Positions 1 to 8,638 of a DNA stretch of 26,085 nucleotides are shown piece by piece. Every line of letters begins with the position of its first letter. The first letter of the stretch is position 1. The DNA lies in NCBI GenBank assembly GCA_034090805.1, contig JAXDRV010000143.1, positions 1 to 26,085 of the forward strand. The letters run 5' to 3'. This stretch comes from Ornithomonoglobus_A sp034090805 (GTDB lineage: Bacteria; Bacillota; Clostridia; UBA1381). The translations under genes and the position numbers were made by a program. The notes under the pieces are model-generated. The model saw only the letters and a program-made list of their open reading frames with translations. It was not told the origin of the DNA and did not search any database.

Positions 1-243
1 CTCAAAATATTTATTTGGGCAGACTTTATCAATGCGAACTGTGTAAAATCTCTGATTTTACACGAAAAATTTTGACAATAGTCATAATTTTTCCAAATGC
101 GATTGAAAATCGCATTTGTTCAGTGAGCATTATTTATATATTATTTTTCTCTAAAATGCAGTACATATACTGCCAAAAATAATTTTTGCAATTCCAAAAA
201 CAGTAAAATCATGTCGTGTTACAAAGTCAAACAGCGGCGGTGC
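1..243. other. Noncoding left edge with a cluster of stem-loops
   Basis: No convincing gene is seen here. The stretch lies downstream of the leftward surface-protein gene. It carries perfect 10-bp inverted arms at 41-50/54-63 and 95-104/108-117, both with 3-nt loops. A looser pairing (AAAAATT..GAC with GTC..AATTTTT) lies between them at about 64-92. Such hairpins can act as 3' processing or termination structures, or be decayed repeats. The sequence alone does not decide. Confidence 0.5.
150..173 (-). terminator. Possible terminator of the leftward MMPL/surface-protein operon
   Basis: Inverted arms 158-163/168-173 with a 4-nt loop form a 6-bp stem. On the minus strand it is followed by a short T-rich run (ATTTTAG). 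It lies about 70 bp beyond the stop of the surface-protein gene. The stem and U-tract are weak, so this is only a candidate. The stronger hairpin at 95-117, which on the minus strand is followed by GGAAAAATT, is an alternative 3' end. Confidence 0.35.
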
Positions 244-3200
244 TTATACGCAGACTTCCTCGCTTTGCGGTTGTTTGTTTTCGGTAGGTGTTTTCCGCTG
301 CTTTTTTGCTCGTTTTCTTTTGATTATGACCGCAAGCGCAATAAGCATAAGCAGAAATGCTGCCGCTATGAAAATCAAGGGATTTAATCCCTTTTGCGAA
401 TAATCGATACAGATTGTGCTGCGTGCGCCCGATGTTTGCAATATTACGTATTTTCCGCGTTCGCTGACCTCGATAGGCTCCCAGCTTCCGTCTTTAAGCA
501 GGTATGCCGAGGCTTTATGCTTATTTTCGTTCAAAATCCGCAGCTTTACCGGGTCGCCGTTCTTTATATCCGTACCGGATAGGGCGATATCGTAGACCGC
601 CGCACTGTCACCCGCAGAGGAAGGCGGCTCTTCCTTGCCGGAGGAAATGTGCAGTACCGCCTCGTCCGTAAATTCACCCTCCGCCAATGCTGCGGCAAGC
701 TTTCCGCTTTGATTTCTTTCTTCGCTTGAAAGAACGGTGATATACGGCAGATATTCACATTCAACCTCTATATTTTCAGTGACCGTCGCTGATTCGATAT
801 GCTTCCATTTTCCGAAATGTCCGTCCTTGGCGGGAATGTCGGGAGGAATGATTTTTGAGGTGTCCTCTCCGTATTTTATTTCACGTGTTTCCACGATATT
901 TCCGTCTGCCTTAAAAGTTACGGTAAAGCTGATAAAACGTTTGGGTATCCCGTTCATGGCGGCAAGCTTTTCGTATGTTACCGGCTCGACAATGCCGGAA
1001 TAGCTGATGCCGTCTATGCCGCCGATACCGTTGTCGGTAAACAGATTTGAGCGTATATTGTCACGCTTATCCGAATCGCCGCATACTGCGCCGACGCTTT
1101 CTTCACCCTTAACGTCGGATATTGAGCAGCAGCCGGACAGCACCTCCGCCTTGCCCGCAATACCGCCTACATACCGTTTGCCCTCTGCTTTGCTTTTTGA
1201 AAAGCATTTTCGGACGGTTGTTTCGCTTTTTCCGACAATGCCGCCGATATAATTTCCTCCAGTGGAGGAAACGCTGCCGTAATTTTCGCAGCTGTATGAC
1301 GTGCCTATTTCCGCAAGACCTACAATACCTCCGCTGCAGTCCTTTTTACCCGTCACCGCTCCGTCATTTACGCAGTCCTGCAAAATCGCTTTGGTTTGAT
1401 ATGTAAAATTAAGGGAGTTGGGCTTTTCCAGATCGTCCTCCGGGTCTTTTGCATATTCAATCGCCATTGCTCCGGCAATTCCGCCGACATTGCGGTCGGA
1501 CTTGACCTCGCCGAAATTACGACATTCGTCGATTTTTCCCTGTTTTGTATTCTCAATATCCTCGTCCGATACATCTGTGAAAATTTCGGACGGTGTTTCA
1601 GTGCCGTTTTTCAGCTCATCGGCACCGGCAATAAGCAAATTCAGAACATGGTCAAACTGATTGCTGAGTGATGACGCTCTTTCCGATAAATTGTCCATAT
1701 CATCGGAAACCTCGTCCTTCAGACCGCTTATTGCGTCCGATATTCCCGCAAACGAGTCAAAAAGCTTCTCGCCGGCAGTGCGGAAATCATCTCCGAGCTT
1801 TACAAACTGCGCCGAATCCTCCTTGGATAAATCAGAGATAATCTGCTTTATGCTGTCAACGGCGGCTTTAATATCATCAACAGCTCCCGCAGCACTGCCG
1901 AGTGAGTCCGACAAATCATCGCAAGCCTTGTTTAGCTGAGCACTTATATCATCGGCATAGCTGCCGAGAGATGAGAAAGTATCGCCCATTGCTTTGTCAA
2001 GTCCGCGCACTGCTTCGGATAAATTATACATGGCATCGCTTAAATATCCTGCGGCTTGTTCCATATGACGTGCTGCACGGCGCAGCTCTTTAGGATCGAA
2101 TTTTGCGTTGGACGTTATTATATCGAGTCCCTCTTTAATGGTTTTAAGTGATGATATTATTGTAAGGTTGTTTTGAAGAATGGTTTTTATGCTGTTGAGA
2201 ATTTCCTGTGCATTAACACCCAGACTGTTAAAGCTGTCGGGTTTTGTTTCCAATATGGTGCGGATTGCCTCAAGCGAGGCTTGTATCGTTCTTCTTGCCT
2301 CAAGTATATCATTTACGGCGGAAATGAGATTTTCCGCTGCCAACTCCACCTTGGAGGAATTGTCAAATTCAATAAAGCTTTTTAACTCGTTTACGGCAAG
2401 CTTTGCACGGGCGGTTGCGTTGGATATGCTTTCTCCTGCGTCCGCTATGTCGCCGAGAGCATCGCTTATGCCGTCCGACTCTTCCTTAAGGTCAGGTGCA
2501 TACAGCTCAATACTGTCAAGAGCCGCCGAAATGCCGTTCAGCGATTTTGTAAGATTATTGCAGCTGCTTTTCAGATTATCGAATGCCGGCTCAAGCTTGC
2601 CTATGGTGTTTGACAGTATTGCCGCCTGTGCGTTTATCTCCGCAAGATTGTCGTCCGTAAAATCAACGGCAAGCCCGGAAAGCGTTTTTGCGTTGTCACG
2701 TGCGGATTTTACATTGTCGGAAATTCTTGTAAGGTATTGTTCCGTGCCGCTTTTGCCGGAGCCTGCGTCGGTTATGAAGCTGTTGACCATGGTATGCAGT
2801 CCTTTAAGCTCCGTGTCAATATCCTTCATGGTGCTTTCCGAGGTGTAGAGCAGAATATACGGCTCCGCCTGCCCGGCAATGCCGCCGGTGTCCTTTCTGC
2901 CTTGAATCAGCCCATGGTTTTCGCAGCCGAGGATATACCCCGACTGTCTGCCCGCAATGCCGCCGACGTTATAGCCGATGTGCTGATAGCCGACTGCGGC
3001 GGTGTTTGTGCAGCCTTTGATTATACCCGATGAGCGTCCGACAATGCCGCCCGTGTCGGTATGACCGAGGACGCTTTCCTCCTCGTTTTCTTCCTTTTCC
3101 GATTTGTAGCTTTCAACAATAGAGCCTACGTCCGTATTTATTTCCGTTGCGTCCTTCTTTTTTTCGACATATGCGGTGTTCACTGCGGCATTGTTTGTGC

Positions 3201-3786
3201 AGTCCGAAATAAGACCGTCGTTTTTGCCTGAAATGCCGCCTGTGGAGTTTTCTCCCGTAATGCTGCCGTCCGTGGTGCAGGAGAGTATCTGACCGCTGTC
3301 GGTATTTCTGCCGGCAATGCCGCCTATATCGTTTTCACCCTTGATATTTCCCTCGAAGGAGCATTTTTCGATAACACCGGAGTTTTCCCCGGCAATGCCG
3401 CCTATGAAGCTTTTTGAGCCGCCGGGAGAAAGATTGGCACGCACGTTAAGCTCCCTGACCTTGCCGCCGCTTTGAATATGCCTGAACAGACCGGTATATG
3501 AGCCGCTTTTTGAAAAGCTTATGCCGGATATTGTAAAGCCGTTTCCGTTAAACGTCCCGCCGAATGTGGGAATGGGCGAAAAATTCGTGTCCCCAAGCTC
3601 AATATCACACGTGAGGTTTACGGTTTTTCCCTGCGACCATGTATCGAGAGTGCAGTTTTTGGTAAATTCAATAAATTCCTCGGTGCTTGAAACAGTGATC
3701 TCTGCGCCCTTTGCGGAAATTATCGGCGGAAGTGAGCCAAGCATTGACGCAGCAAGCACCGCTGCGGTTATTTTACGCATTTTCAT
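244..3786 (-). CDS. Large membrane-anchored surface protein: GLUG-like repeats flanking a long coiled-coil region
   Basis: Function unknown; about 1180 residues and likely cell-surface. The N-terminus is a signal peptide (MKMRK, then a hydrophobic stretch to about residue 28). GLUG-like repeats (GGIAG/GGIVG spaced 20-30 residues, alternating with C-x-N turns) fill about 75-308 and return at about 752-925. Between them, about 315-740 is an Ala/Ser/Leu/Asp-rich region with heptad-like spacing, probably a long coiled coil. A segment at about 953-1015 resembles InlB/Listeria-Bacteroides repeats (VTFKADG..V...YG). A single membrane helix (about 1136-1155) and a Lys/Arg-rich tail end the protein; no LPxTG motif is seen. 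The ATG at 3786 is preferred over an upstream TTG (3801) because GGGGGAATACGG precedes it. It overlaps the 3' end of the MMPL gene by 14 bp, implying translational coupling and joint function. A partner or adaptor role for the transporter is inference. Confidence 0.85.
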   Translation of the reverse strand: MKMRKITAAVLAASMLGSLPPIISAKGAEITVSSTEEFIEFTKNCTLDTWSQGKTVNLTCDIELGDTNFSPIPTFGGTFNGNGFTISGISFSKSGSYTGLFRHIQSGGKVRELNVRANLSPGGSKSFIGGIAGENSGVIEKCSFEGNIKGENDIGGIAGRNTDSGQILSCTTDGSITGENSTGGISGKNDGLISDCTNNAAVNTAYVEKKKDATEINTDVGSIVESYKSEKEENEEESVLGHTDTGGIVGRSSGIIKGCTNTAAVGYQHIGYNVGGIAGRQSGYILGCENHGLIQGRKDTGGIAGQAEPYILLYTSESTMKDIDTELKGLHTMVNSFITDAGSGKSGTEQYLTRISDNVKSARDNAKTLSGLAVDFTDDNLAEINAQAAILSNTIGKLEPAFDNLKSSCNNLTKSLNGISAALDSIELYAPDLKEESDGISDALGDIADAGESISNATARAKLAVNELKSFIEFDNSSKVELAAENLISAVNDILEARRTIQASLEAIRTILETKPDSFNSLGVNAQEILNSIKTILQNNLTIISSLKTIKEGLDIITSNAKFDPKELRRAARHMEQAAGYLSDAMYNLSEAVRGLDKAMGDTFSSLGSYADDISAQLNKACDDLSDSLGSAAGAVDDIKAAVDSIKQIISDLSKEDSAQFVKLGDDFRTAGEKLFDSFAGISDAISGLKDEVSDDMDNLSERASSLSNQFDHVLNLLIAGADELKNGTETPSEIFTDVSDEDIENTKQGKIDECRNFGEVKSDRNVGGIAGAMAIEYAKDPEDDLEKPNSLNFTYQTKAILQDCVNDGAVTGKKDCSGGIVGLAEIGTSYSCENYGSVSSTGGNYIGGIVGKSETTVRKCFSKSKAEGKRYVGGIAGKAEVLSGCCSISDVKGEESVGAVCGDSDKRDNIRSNLFTDNGIGGIDGISYSGIVEPVTYEKLAAMNGIPKRFISFTVTFKADGNIVETREIKYGEDTSKIIPPDIPAKDGHFGKWKHIESATVTENIEVECEYLPYITVLSSEERNQSGKLAAALAEGEFTDEAVLHISSGKEEPPSSAGDSAAVYDIALSGTDIKNGDPVKLRILNENKHKASAYLLKDGSWEPIEVSERGKYVILQTSGARSTICIDYSQKGLNPLIFIAAAFLLMLIALAVIIKRKRAKKQRKTPTENKQPQSEEVCV

Positions 3787-6079
3787 CCGTATTCCCCCCA
3801 ATCTTAATATGATCCTTTATATTAAATGAAGTTTTTTCTATTATTTTATCACTCAGCACAAGAAGCTGCGGCAGTATGCACATAACAAGCCCGATCGAAA
3901 TCAAGGTACCTCTGCCTAGGCATATGCCTATTGATGAAATTGCTGCGTCCGACGAAAGCAGACCTATCGCAATACCCGCAGAGGCAAGAATCGTACCCGA
4001 TGTGAATATCGTGGGGAACGCAAGGTTGAGCGACTGCTTAACAGCCTCGAATTTATTCATCTTGCGCCGCAGCTCGGTGTAGCGGTTGGTTATGACTATG
4101 GCATAGTCTATGTTTGCACCCATCTGAATGGAGCTTACAACAAGATAGCTCATAAAGAACATAGGCTTATTCTGCAAATACGGGAACGAGAAGTTTATCC
4201 ACACACTGCCCTGAATAACCAGAATCAATATAATAGGTATACCTGCCGATTGGAATGTAAAGAACAACACTATCAATACAAACAGAATAGACAGAATACT
4301 TATTATCATATTGTCACGGCTGAACGTGGTTGACAGATCATAGTTATTCGTTGCGTTGCCCGCAAGCAAAACATCTTCGCCGTAATATTTTTTCGCCGTA
4401 TCACGTACCTTGCCCAAAAGCTCAAAGGTTTCCTCGCTTTCCTCCGATACGTTCAGATTAAGCACAAGACGTGTGTGTGCGTCGCTTGCAAGCTGCTTTT
4501 TGCCGTCGGCGAGCGTGTCGTGAAGCTCATCGAGCTTATCCTTTATCTCCTTATCCAGTGAGATATAACCTTGATCGGACATATCGTATACAAAATCAAA
4601 CATATCCATAAGCGCAATGCGGTAATCGTCTATGCCGCCCACGATTTTTCCGTAGCTGTCCTTATCTGCGGCATATGCGGAATAAAGCAGCCGCACAAGC
4701 TCAATATCTATATCCGTCATTTCGGAAAATTCACGTGGAGTAAGCTTATCTCCTATGAAATAGCCGTCGACGGCGTCCTCGGACGCAAGACCCGTTACAC
4801 TGTCCACCTCCGAATATTTTTCAAGCTCCGCCTGCAATGCCTGCTCCTTTTCGTAATCGCCCGATGGGACAAGAACCGCTAAAACATTGTCACGGCTGAA
4901 GGTGTTTTTTATCATTTCGTCCGCTATCTGAGATTTACTTTTTGTTATTGTGGTAAGATTTGTATAGCTGTACGCATATGGGCAATGATTGGACAGAAAA
5001 AACGCCGCCGCAATCATAACCGCAAAAATGCACGGCGTGATAAATCTCAGCTTGACAACAATATTGCACCATGATGTAATCTGCGGTATAAAGCTTTTGT
5101 GGTGAGTTTTGTCTATAAGTCCCGAAAATGACATAAGCAGTCCCGGCATAAGCGTAAATACCGACAGTATACTTATAATAATTGCCTTAATCAGCACGAT
5201 ACTCATATCAAATCCGATTTTAAACTGCATAAAGCTCATTGCCGCAAGGCCGGAAAGCGTGGTAAGGCAGCTGCCGGAAATTTCGGGAATTGCTTTGCTC
5301 AAAGCCGCAATAACCGCCTCTCGCGGCTCTTTTTCCTCACGCTCCTCCGTGTACCTGTGGCACAGGATAATGGCATAGTCGATTGCAAGCGCAAGCTGCA
5401 GCACTATTGCAATTGAATTTGAAATAAACGATATTGTCCCGAACATGAAATTGGAACCTTTGTTCAGTATCGCCGCTACTCCGAAGGTAAGCACCAAAAC
5501 AGGTATCTCCATATATGTATGCGAGGAAATCAGCAGCACCGCCAGTATAATAACACAGGCAATGAGCATAACGAGATTCATTTCCTTGGCGAGCTGCTCC
5601 GATTTCGCGTCGCCTATTTCGGCTGAGGTGTATATATCGTATTCCGAAAGCCTATCCTCAATTTCGGAAAGAGCCTTAACGCATATATCGTCGCTGCTTT
5701 CGCCGCTGAAGGTGACGGAAAAGAGCGCCGAAGCGTCCGAATAGTGGGCGGTGGTATCGTCAAAGGCTATGCTTTTGACTCCGTCTATGGTTTCAAGCTC
5801 ACGGCATATACTCTGCGCATCGGTGAGCGATATGTTGTCTACCATGACCTCCGCCGTGGCGTAGGTGGTAAATTCGTTGTCCATAAGAGTGATTCCCCGC
5901 CGTGTTTCGGAGGAGTCTGCCAGATAATCTGTCAGATTGTTGTTTACCTCCACCCAATTGGCGGAAAATATACTGAATATGATCAGTATTATATATATAA
6001 GATAAAATCCCTTCCGTTTGTCTACAATAAATGCAGCAACTCTTTCAAGGGGAGATGCTTTGCCGTTTTGCCCGCTCAT
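3773..6079 (-). CDS. MMPL-family (RND superfamily) membrane transporter
   Basis: The 768-residue protein has the duplicated RND/MMPL layout. TM1 (about 25-40) is followed by an extracytoplasmic domain (about 45-165), a five-helix block (about 168-320), a second TM (about 345-363) with a second external domain (about 370-585), and a final block (about 590-745). Each half carries the signature helix with an Asp-Tyr pair: D234-Y235 (AIDYAI) and D658-Y659 (NIDYAI). In MmpL3 the matching pairs in TM4 and TM10 form the proton-relay site. Proton-driven export of a lipid or hydrophobic compound is the family expectation; the substrate is unknown. A CGGAGG ribosome site supports the start. The gene is divergent from a TetR regulator and overlaps the next gene, so regulated co-expression of transporter and surface protein is likely. 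Confidence 0.92.
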   Translation of the reverse strand: MSGQNGKASPLERVAAFIVDKRKGFYLIYIILIIFSIFSANWVEVNNNLTDYLADSSETRRGITLMDNEFTTYATAEVMVDNISLTDAQSICRELETIDGVKSIAFDDTTAHYSDASALFSVTFSGESSDDICVKALSEIEDRLSEYDIYTSAEIGDAKSEQLAKEMNLVMLIACVIILAVLLISSHTYMEIPVLVLTFGVAAILNKGSNFMFGTISFISNSIAIVLQLALAIDYAIILCHRYTEEREEKEPREAVIAALSKAIPEISGSCLTTLSGLAAMSFMQFKIGFDMSIVLIKAIIISILSVFTLMPGLLMSFSGLIDKTHHKSFIPQITSWCNIVVKLRFITPCIFAVMIAAAFFLSNHCPYAYSYTNLTTITKSKSQIADEMIKNTFSRDNVLAVLVPSGDYEKEQALQAELEKYSEVDSVTGLASEDAVDGYFIGDKLTPREFSEMTDIDIELVRLLYSAYAADKDSYGKIVGGIDDYRIALMDMFDFVYDMSDQGYISLDKEIKDKLDELHDTLADGKKQLASDAHTRLVLNLNVSEESEETFELLGKVRDTAKKYYGEDVLLAGNATNNYDLSTTFSRDNMIISILSILFVLIVLFFTFQSAGIPIILILVIQGSVWINFSFPYLQNKPMFFMSYLVVSSIQMGANIDYAIVITNRYTELRRKMNKFEAVKQSLNLAFPTIFTSGTILASAGIAIGLLSSDAAISSIGICLGRGTLISIGLVMCILPQLLVLSDKIIEKTSFNIKDHIKIGGNTDENA

Positions 6080-6107
6080 AAAAAACCTCCGAATGATTAT
6101 TTGATTA

Positions 6108-6136
6108 TTGACAAATGTTGATTAAACGATTATAAT
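6108..6136 (+). promoter_or_regulatory. Consensus sigma-A promoter for the TetR gene
   Basis: TTGACA (6108-6113), a 17-nt spacer and TATAAT (6131-6136) match the consensus fully. The spacer contains TGTTGATTAA, so a repressor bound there would block the promoter. Predicted transcription starts near 6143, giving a leader of about 100 nt that contains the 6191-6226 inverted repeat. Confidence 0.8.
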
Positions 6137-6138
6137 AT

Positions 6139-6166
6139 ATTATACCACGATTGTCGGATTATACAA
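6139..6166 (-). promoter_or_regulatory. Candidate promoter for the MMPL operon
   Basis: On the minus strand, TTGTAT (6166-6161), a 16-nt spacer and TATAAT (6144-6139) face the MMPL gene. The -10 is perfect and the -35 is weak. The site lies back to back with the TetR promoter and inside the long 6098/6176 inverted repeat. Confidence 0.6.
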
Positions 6167-6244
6167 TAATCAAATATTTTTATAATGATGATTAATCAAC
6201 AAACATTAAATAAAATGTTGATTAATTCAAGAAAGGTTGAATTT

Positions 6245-6817
6245 ATGGCACACACAGAGGACAGGAGAGTAAGAAAAACGAAGCGTGCGATGATAAAGGC
6301 ACTTGCAGAGCTGCTGATGAAAAAGCCTCTTGCAAGCATAAGCGTGCGGGAAATAGCGGAAACTGCGGATATAAACAGAGGGACATTTTATCTGCATTAC
6401 CGTGATGTGGAGGACATGGCGGAAAAGCTCCAGGCGGAGATATTCGAGGAATTTAACAGAATAGTGGACAGGCACGAGGCGGACGTGCAGAGTGACAGGC
6501 TGTTTCCGATGCTTGCGGAGATATTTAATTTGCTGTTGAACAATGCCGAGCTTGCATGTGTGCTGATAAGCAAAAACGGAGGAACGGCTTTTATCAACAG
6601 TCTAAAAACTGTGTTGAGAGATAAATGCTTTGCGAATGCGCATGATGTCCTTGGAATCAAGAATAACGATGAATTTGATTACTTCTATAATTATACCGTT
6701 AACGGGTGCATAGGCATATGCAGTGCATGGCTTATGGGAGGCATGAAGGAAACACCCATGGAAATGGCGGATTTTACCGAAAGGCTGATAACAAAGAGCG
6801 TTGAGGCTCTGAGATAG
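6245..6817 (+). CDS. TetR/AcrR-family transcriptional regulator
   Basis: The 190-residue protein has a TetR_N helix-turn-helix at about residues 14-55. Its recognition-helix core (SVREIAETADINRGTFYLHYRDVEDM) is typical: T-F-Y-x-H-Y followed by a short acidic linker. The remaining helices (about 65-190) form the variable ligand and dimer domain; a C-terminal TetR_C-like segment with GGMKETP precedes the last helix. The ATG at 6245 is chosen because GAAAGG lies 8 nt upstream, while the upstream in-frame codons lie inside the operator region. It is divergent from the MMPL gene and should control it. The ligand is unknown and may be the exported compound or an envelope stress signal. Confidence 0.9.
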   Translation: MAHTEDRRVRKTKRAMIKALAELLMKKPLASISVREIAETADINRGTFYLHYRDVEDMAEKLQAEIFEEFNRIVDRHEADVQSDRLFPMLAEIFNLLLNNAELACVLISKNGGTAFINSLKTVLRDKCFANAHDVLGIKNNDEFDYFYNYTVNGCIGICSAWLMGGMKETPMEMADFTERLITKSVEALR

Positions 6818-6868
6818 AGGGTATATACACTTTTTTGTGATTTTTGGAAATAAAATTTCAAAAAAGGG

Positions 6869-6897
6869 TTGATATTGGCGGGAAAATTAGTTATAAT
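6869..6897 (+). promoter_or_regulatory. Promoter for the gltX-glnS run
   Basis: TTGATA (6869-6874), a 17-nt spacer and a perfect TATAAT (6892-6897) lie 49 bp before the gltX start. This is the only strong promoter seen between tetR and gltX and probably opens the rightward housekeeping operon. Confidence 0.75.
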
Positions 6898-6945
6898 ATA
6901 GTATAATGGTATTTTATGATTAAAATTACGAAAGGATTATTTATA

Positions 6946-8610
6946 ATGGATGACACACTGAATATGGCGGAGCTGCTGTTCCCGAATATTACAAAAACAC
7001 CGGAGGATTATGAAAAGCAATACCCCGAAAGAGATTTGCCGGAGGGCGCAAAGGTAACGAGATTTGCCCCCAGTCCGACAGGCTTTCTGCACATGGGAAG
7101 TCTTTTTGCGGCATTGGTTGCAAAGAGGACGGCAATGGCGGGGGGCGGAGTTTTCATGCTGCGCATTGAGGACACGGACAAAAAGCGTGAGGTTGAAAAC
7201 GGCGTAACCGGTATGGTTGAGGGACTGAGAAACTTCGGCATAGACATAGACGAGGGAATGCTCAGCGAAACCGAAAGCAAGGGCAGCTACGGACCGTATA
7301 TCCAAAGTGAAAGAACACCGATTTATCAGGCGTACGTTAAGGATTTGGTCAAAAAGGGACTTGCCTATCCGTGCTTTATGACCGAGGAGGAAATAAGCGA
7401 TATAAGAGCCGGTCAGGAGAGAGATAAAAAGCTCCCCGGAATATACGGCGAATACGCAAAATACAGAGGCATTTCCTATGACGAGGCGAAAAAGAGAATT
7501 GAAAACGGCGAGGAATACGTTGTAAGACTTTTGTCACCGGGAAAAGAGGATAACAGAATTGCATTTGACGATTCGATAAAGGGCAGAATAGAAATGCCGG
7601 AAAATATCCTTGATGTGGTGCTGCTTAAAAAGGACGGAACTCCTACATACCACTTTGCTCATGCGGTTGACGACCATCTTATGCGGACAACGGACGTGAC
7701 GAGAGGCGATGAGTGGATTTCCTCTGCGCCGATACATCTTCAGCTGTTTGACGTGCTTGGCTTTGAAGCACCGAGATACGGACATATAGCACCGATGCAG
7801 AAGGAGGACTCCGAAACGGGCGGCAAGCGTAAGCTTTCAAAGCGCAAGGACCCCGAGGCAGCGGTTGACTATTTCCGCGAGTGCGGTTATCCGGCGGAGG
7901 CGGTTATCGAGTATCTGCTCACGATAGCAAACTCAAATTATGAAGAGTGGCGGATAGAAAATCCGGACGCAGACAATACTGAATTTGAGTTTTCTTTGTC
8001 AAAGATGAGCAAGGCGGGAGCTTTGTTTGACCTTGCAAAGCTGAATGATGTGTCGAAAAATTATATATGCAGGCTGAGCGCCGAGGAGGTATACGACCTT
8101 TCGGCGGAATGGGCTAAGGAATACAACACAAGGCTTTATGAGCTTTTGACGGACGATGAGGAATACGCAAAGTCGATATTCTCCATTGAAAGAGGAAACG
8201 AAAAGCCTCGTAAGGATATAGGCAAATGGGAGGACGTTGAAAATTACGTTTCCTATTTCTATAACGAGCTGTGGGACAAAAAGCTTGACTTTGCCGATAA
8301 TTTATCGAATGAAGATATGATAGAAATCCTTGAGCAGTACAAGGAGATATACAGCGAAAACGACCCGGCGGAGGAATGGTTCCCGAAGGTGCGTGAAATG
8401 GCTGTTGCACTCGGATATGCAAAAGCACCGAAGCTGTTCAAGAAAAATCCGGAAGCGTACAGAGGTCATGTCGGAGACGTTGCGGGAGTTATACGTGCCG
8501 CAGTGACGGGACGCAGAAACACCCCGGATTTATACGAAATTCTCCAGACTCTCGGCACGGACGAGGTTATGAGAAGATTTGACAGCGCAATAGTTTCATT
8601 AAGCAAATAA
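6946..8610 (+). CDS. gltX: Glutamyl-tRNA synthetase (glutamate--tRNA ligase)
   Basis: It charges tRNA-Glu with glutamate in the cytoplasm. The class I signature is visible: RFAPSPTGFLHMGS at about 39-52 (HMGS in place of HIGH), then LRIEDTDKKRE at about 73-83. The KMSKS-type loop is KLSKR at 296-300. The C-terminal third is the helical anticodon-binding region. At 554 residues it is longer than the common ~470-500-residue bacterial form, with an extra ~35 residues before the catalytic core. The ATG at 6946 is used because GAAAGGA lies about 9 nt upstream; an in-frame ATG at 6916 lacks a site. It is followed after 28 bp by glnS, so the pair is probably cotranscribed. Because GlnRS is present, this enzyme could be discriminating, but that is inference. 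Confidence 0.95.
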   Translation: MDDTLNMAELLFPNITKTPEDYEKQYPERDLPEGAKVTRFAPSPTGFLHMGSLFAALVAKRTAMAGGGVFMLRIEDTDKKREVENGVTGMVEGLRNFGIDIDEGMLSETESKGSYGPYIQSERTPIYQAYVKDLVKKGLAYPCFMTEEEISDIRAGQERDKKLPGIYGEYAKYRGISYDEAKKRIENGEEYVVRLLSPGKEDNRIAFDDSIKGRIEMPENILDVVLLKKDGTPTYHFAHAVDDHLMRTTDVTRGDEWISSAPIHLQLFDVLGFEAPRYGHIAPMQKEDSETGGKRKLSKRKDPEAAVDYFRECGYPAEAVIEYLLTIANSNYEEWRIENPDADNTEFEFSLSKMSKAGALFDLAKLNDVSKNYICRLSAEEVYDLSAEWAKEYNTRLYELLTDDEEYAKSIFSIERGNEKPRKDIGKWEDVENYVSYFYNELWDKKLDFADNLSNEDMIEILEQYKEIYSENDPAEEWFPKVREMAVALGYAKAPKLFKKNPEAYRGHVGDVAGVIRAAVTGRRNTPDLYEILQTLGTDEVMRRFDSAIVSLSK

Positions 8611-8638
8611 AATACTTAACAGAGAGGATAACGGATTT

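Larger units (their letters stand above)
6098..6226. promoter_or_regulatory. Divergent control region with inverted TTGATTA-type motifs (candidate TetR operators)
   Basis: A perfect 13-bp inverted pair TATTTGATTATTG / CAATAATCAAATA lies at 6098-6110 and 6164-6176. A perfect 11-bp inverted pair ATTAATCAACA / TGTTGATTAAT lies at 6191-6201 and 6216-6226. A further TGTTGATTAA copy (6116-6125) sits in the spacer of the rightward promoter. TetR-family regulators usually bind such palindromes in the gap they share with the divergent gene. Auto-repression of the regulator together with control of the MMPL operon is the simplest reading. Binding itself is inferred. Confidence 0.7.

Noticed and set aside
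1396..2848. Several plus-strand frames of 80-220 codons across the surface-protein gene
   Set aside because: They are shadows of the long minus-strand gene. They show no ribosome sites and have compositions typical of antisense reading.
244..3786. LPxTG sortase signal in the surface protein
   Set aside because: No LPxTG-like motif precedes the C-terminal helix; the tail after the helix is about 25 residues and basic, so a plain transmembrane anchor fits better.
3787..3801. TTG start at 3801 for the surface protein
   Set aside because: It lies inside the 3' end of the MMPL gene without a ribosome site, while ATG 3786 has a G-rich site at good distance and starts directly with a signal peptide.
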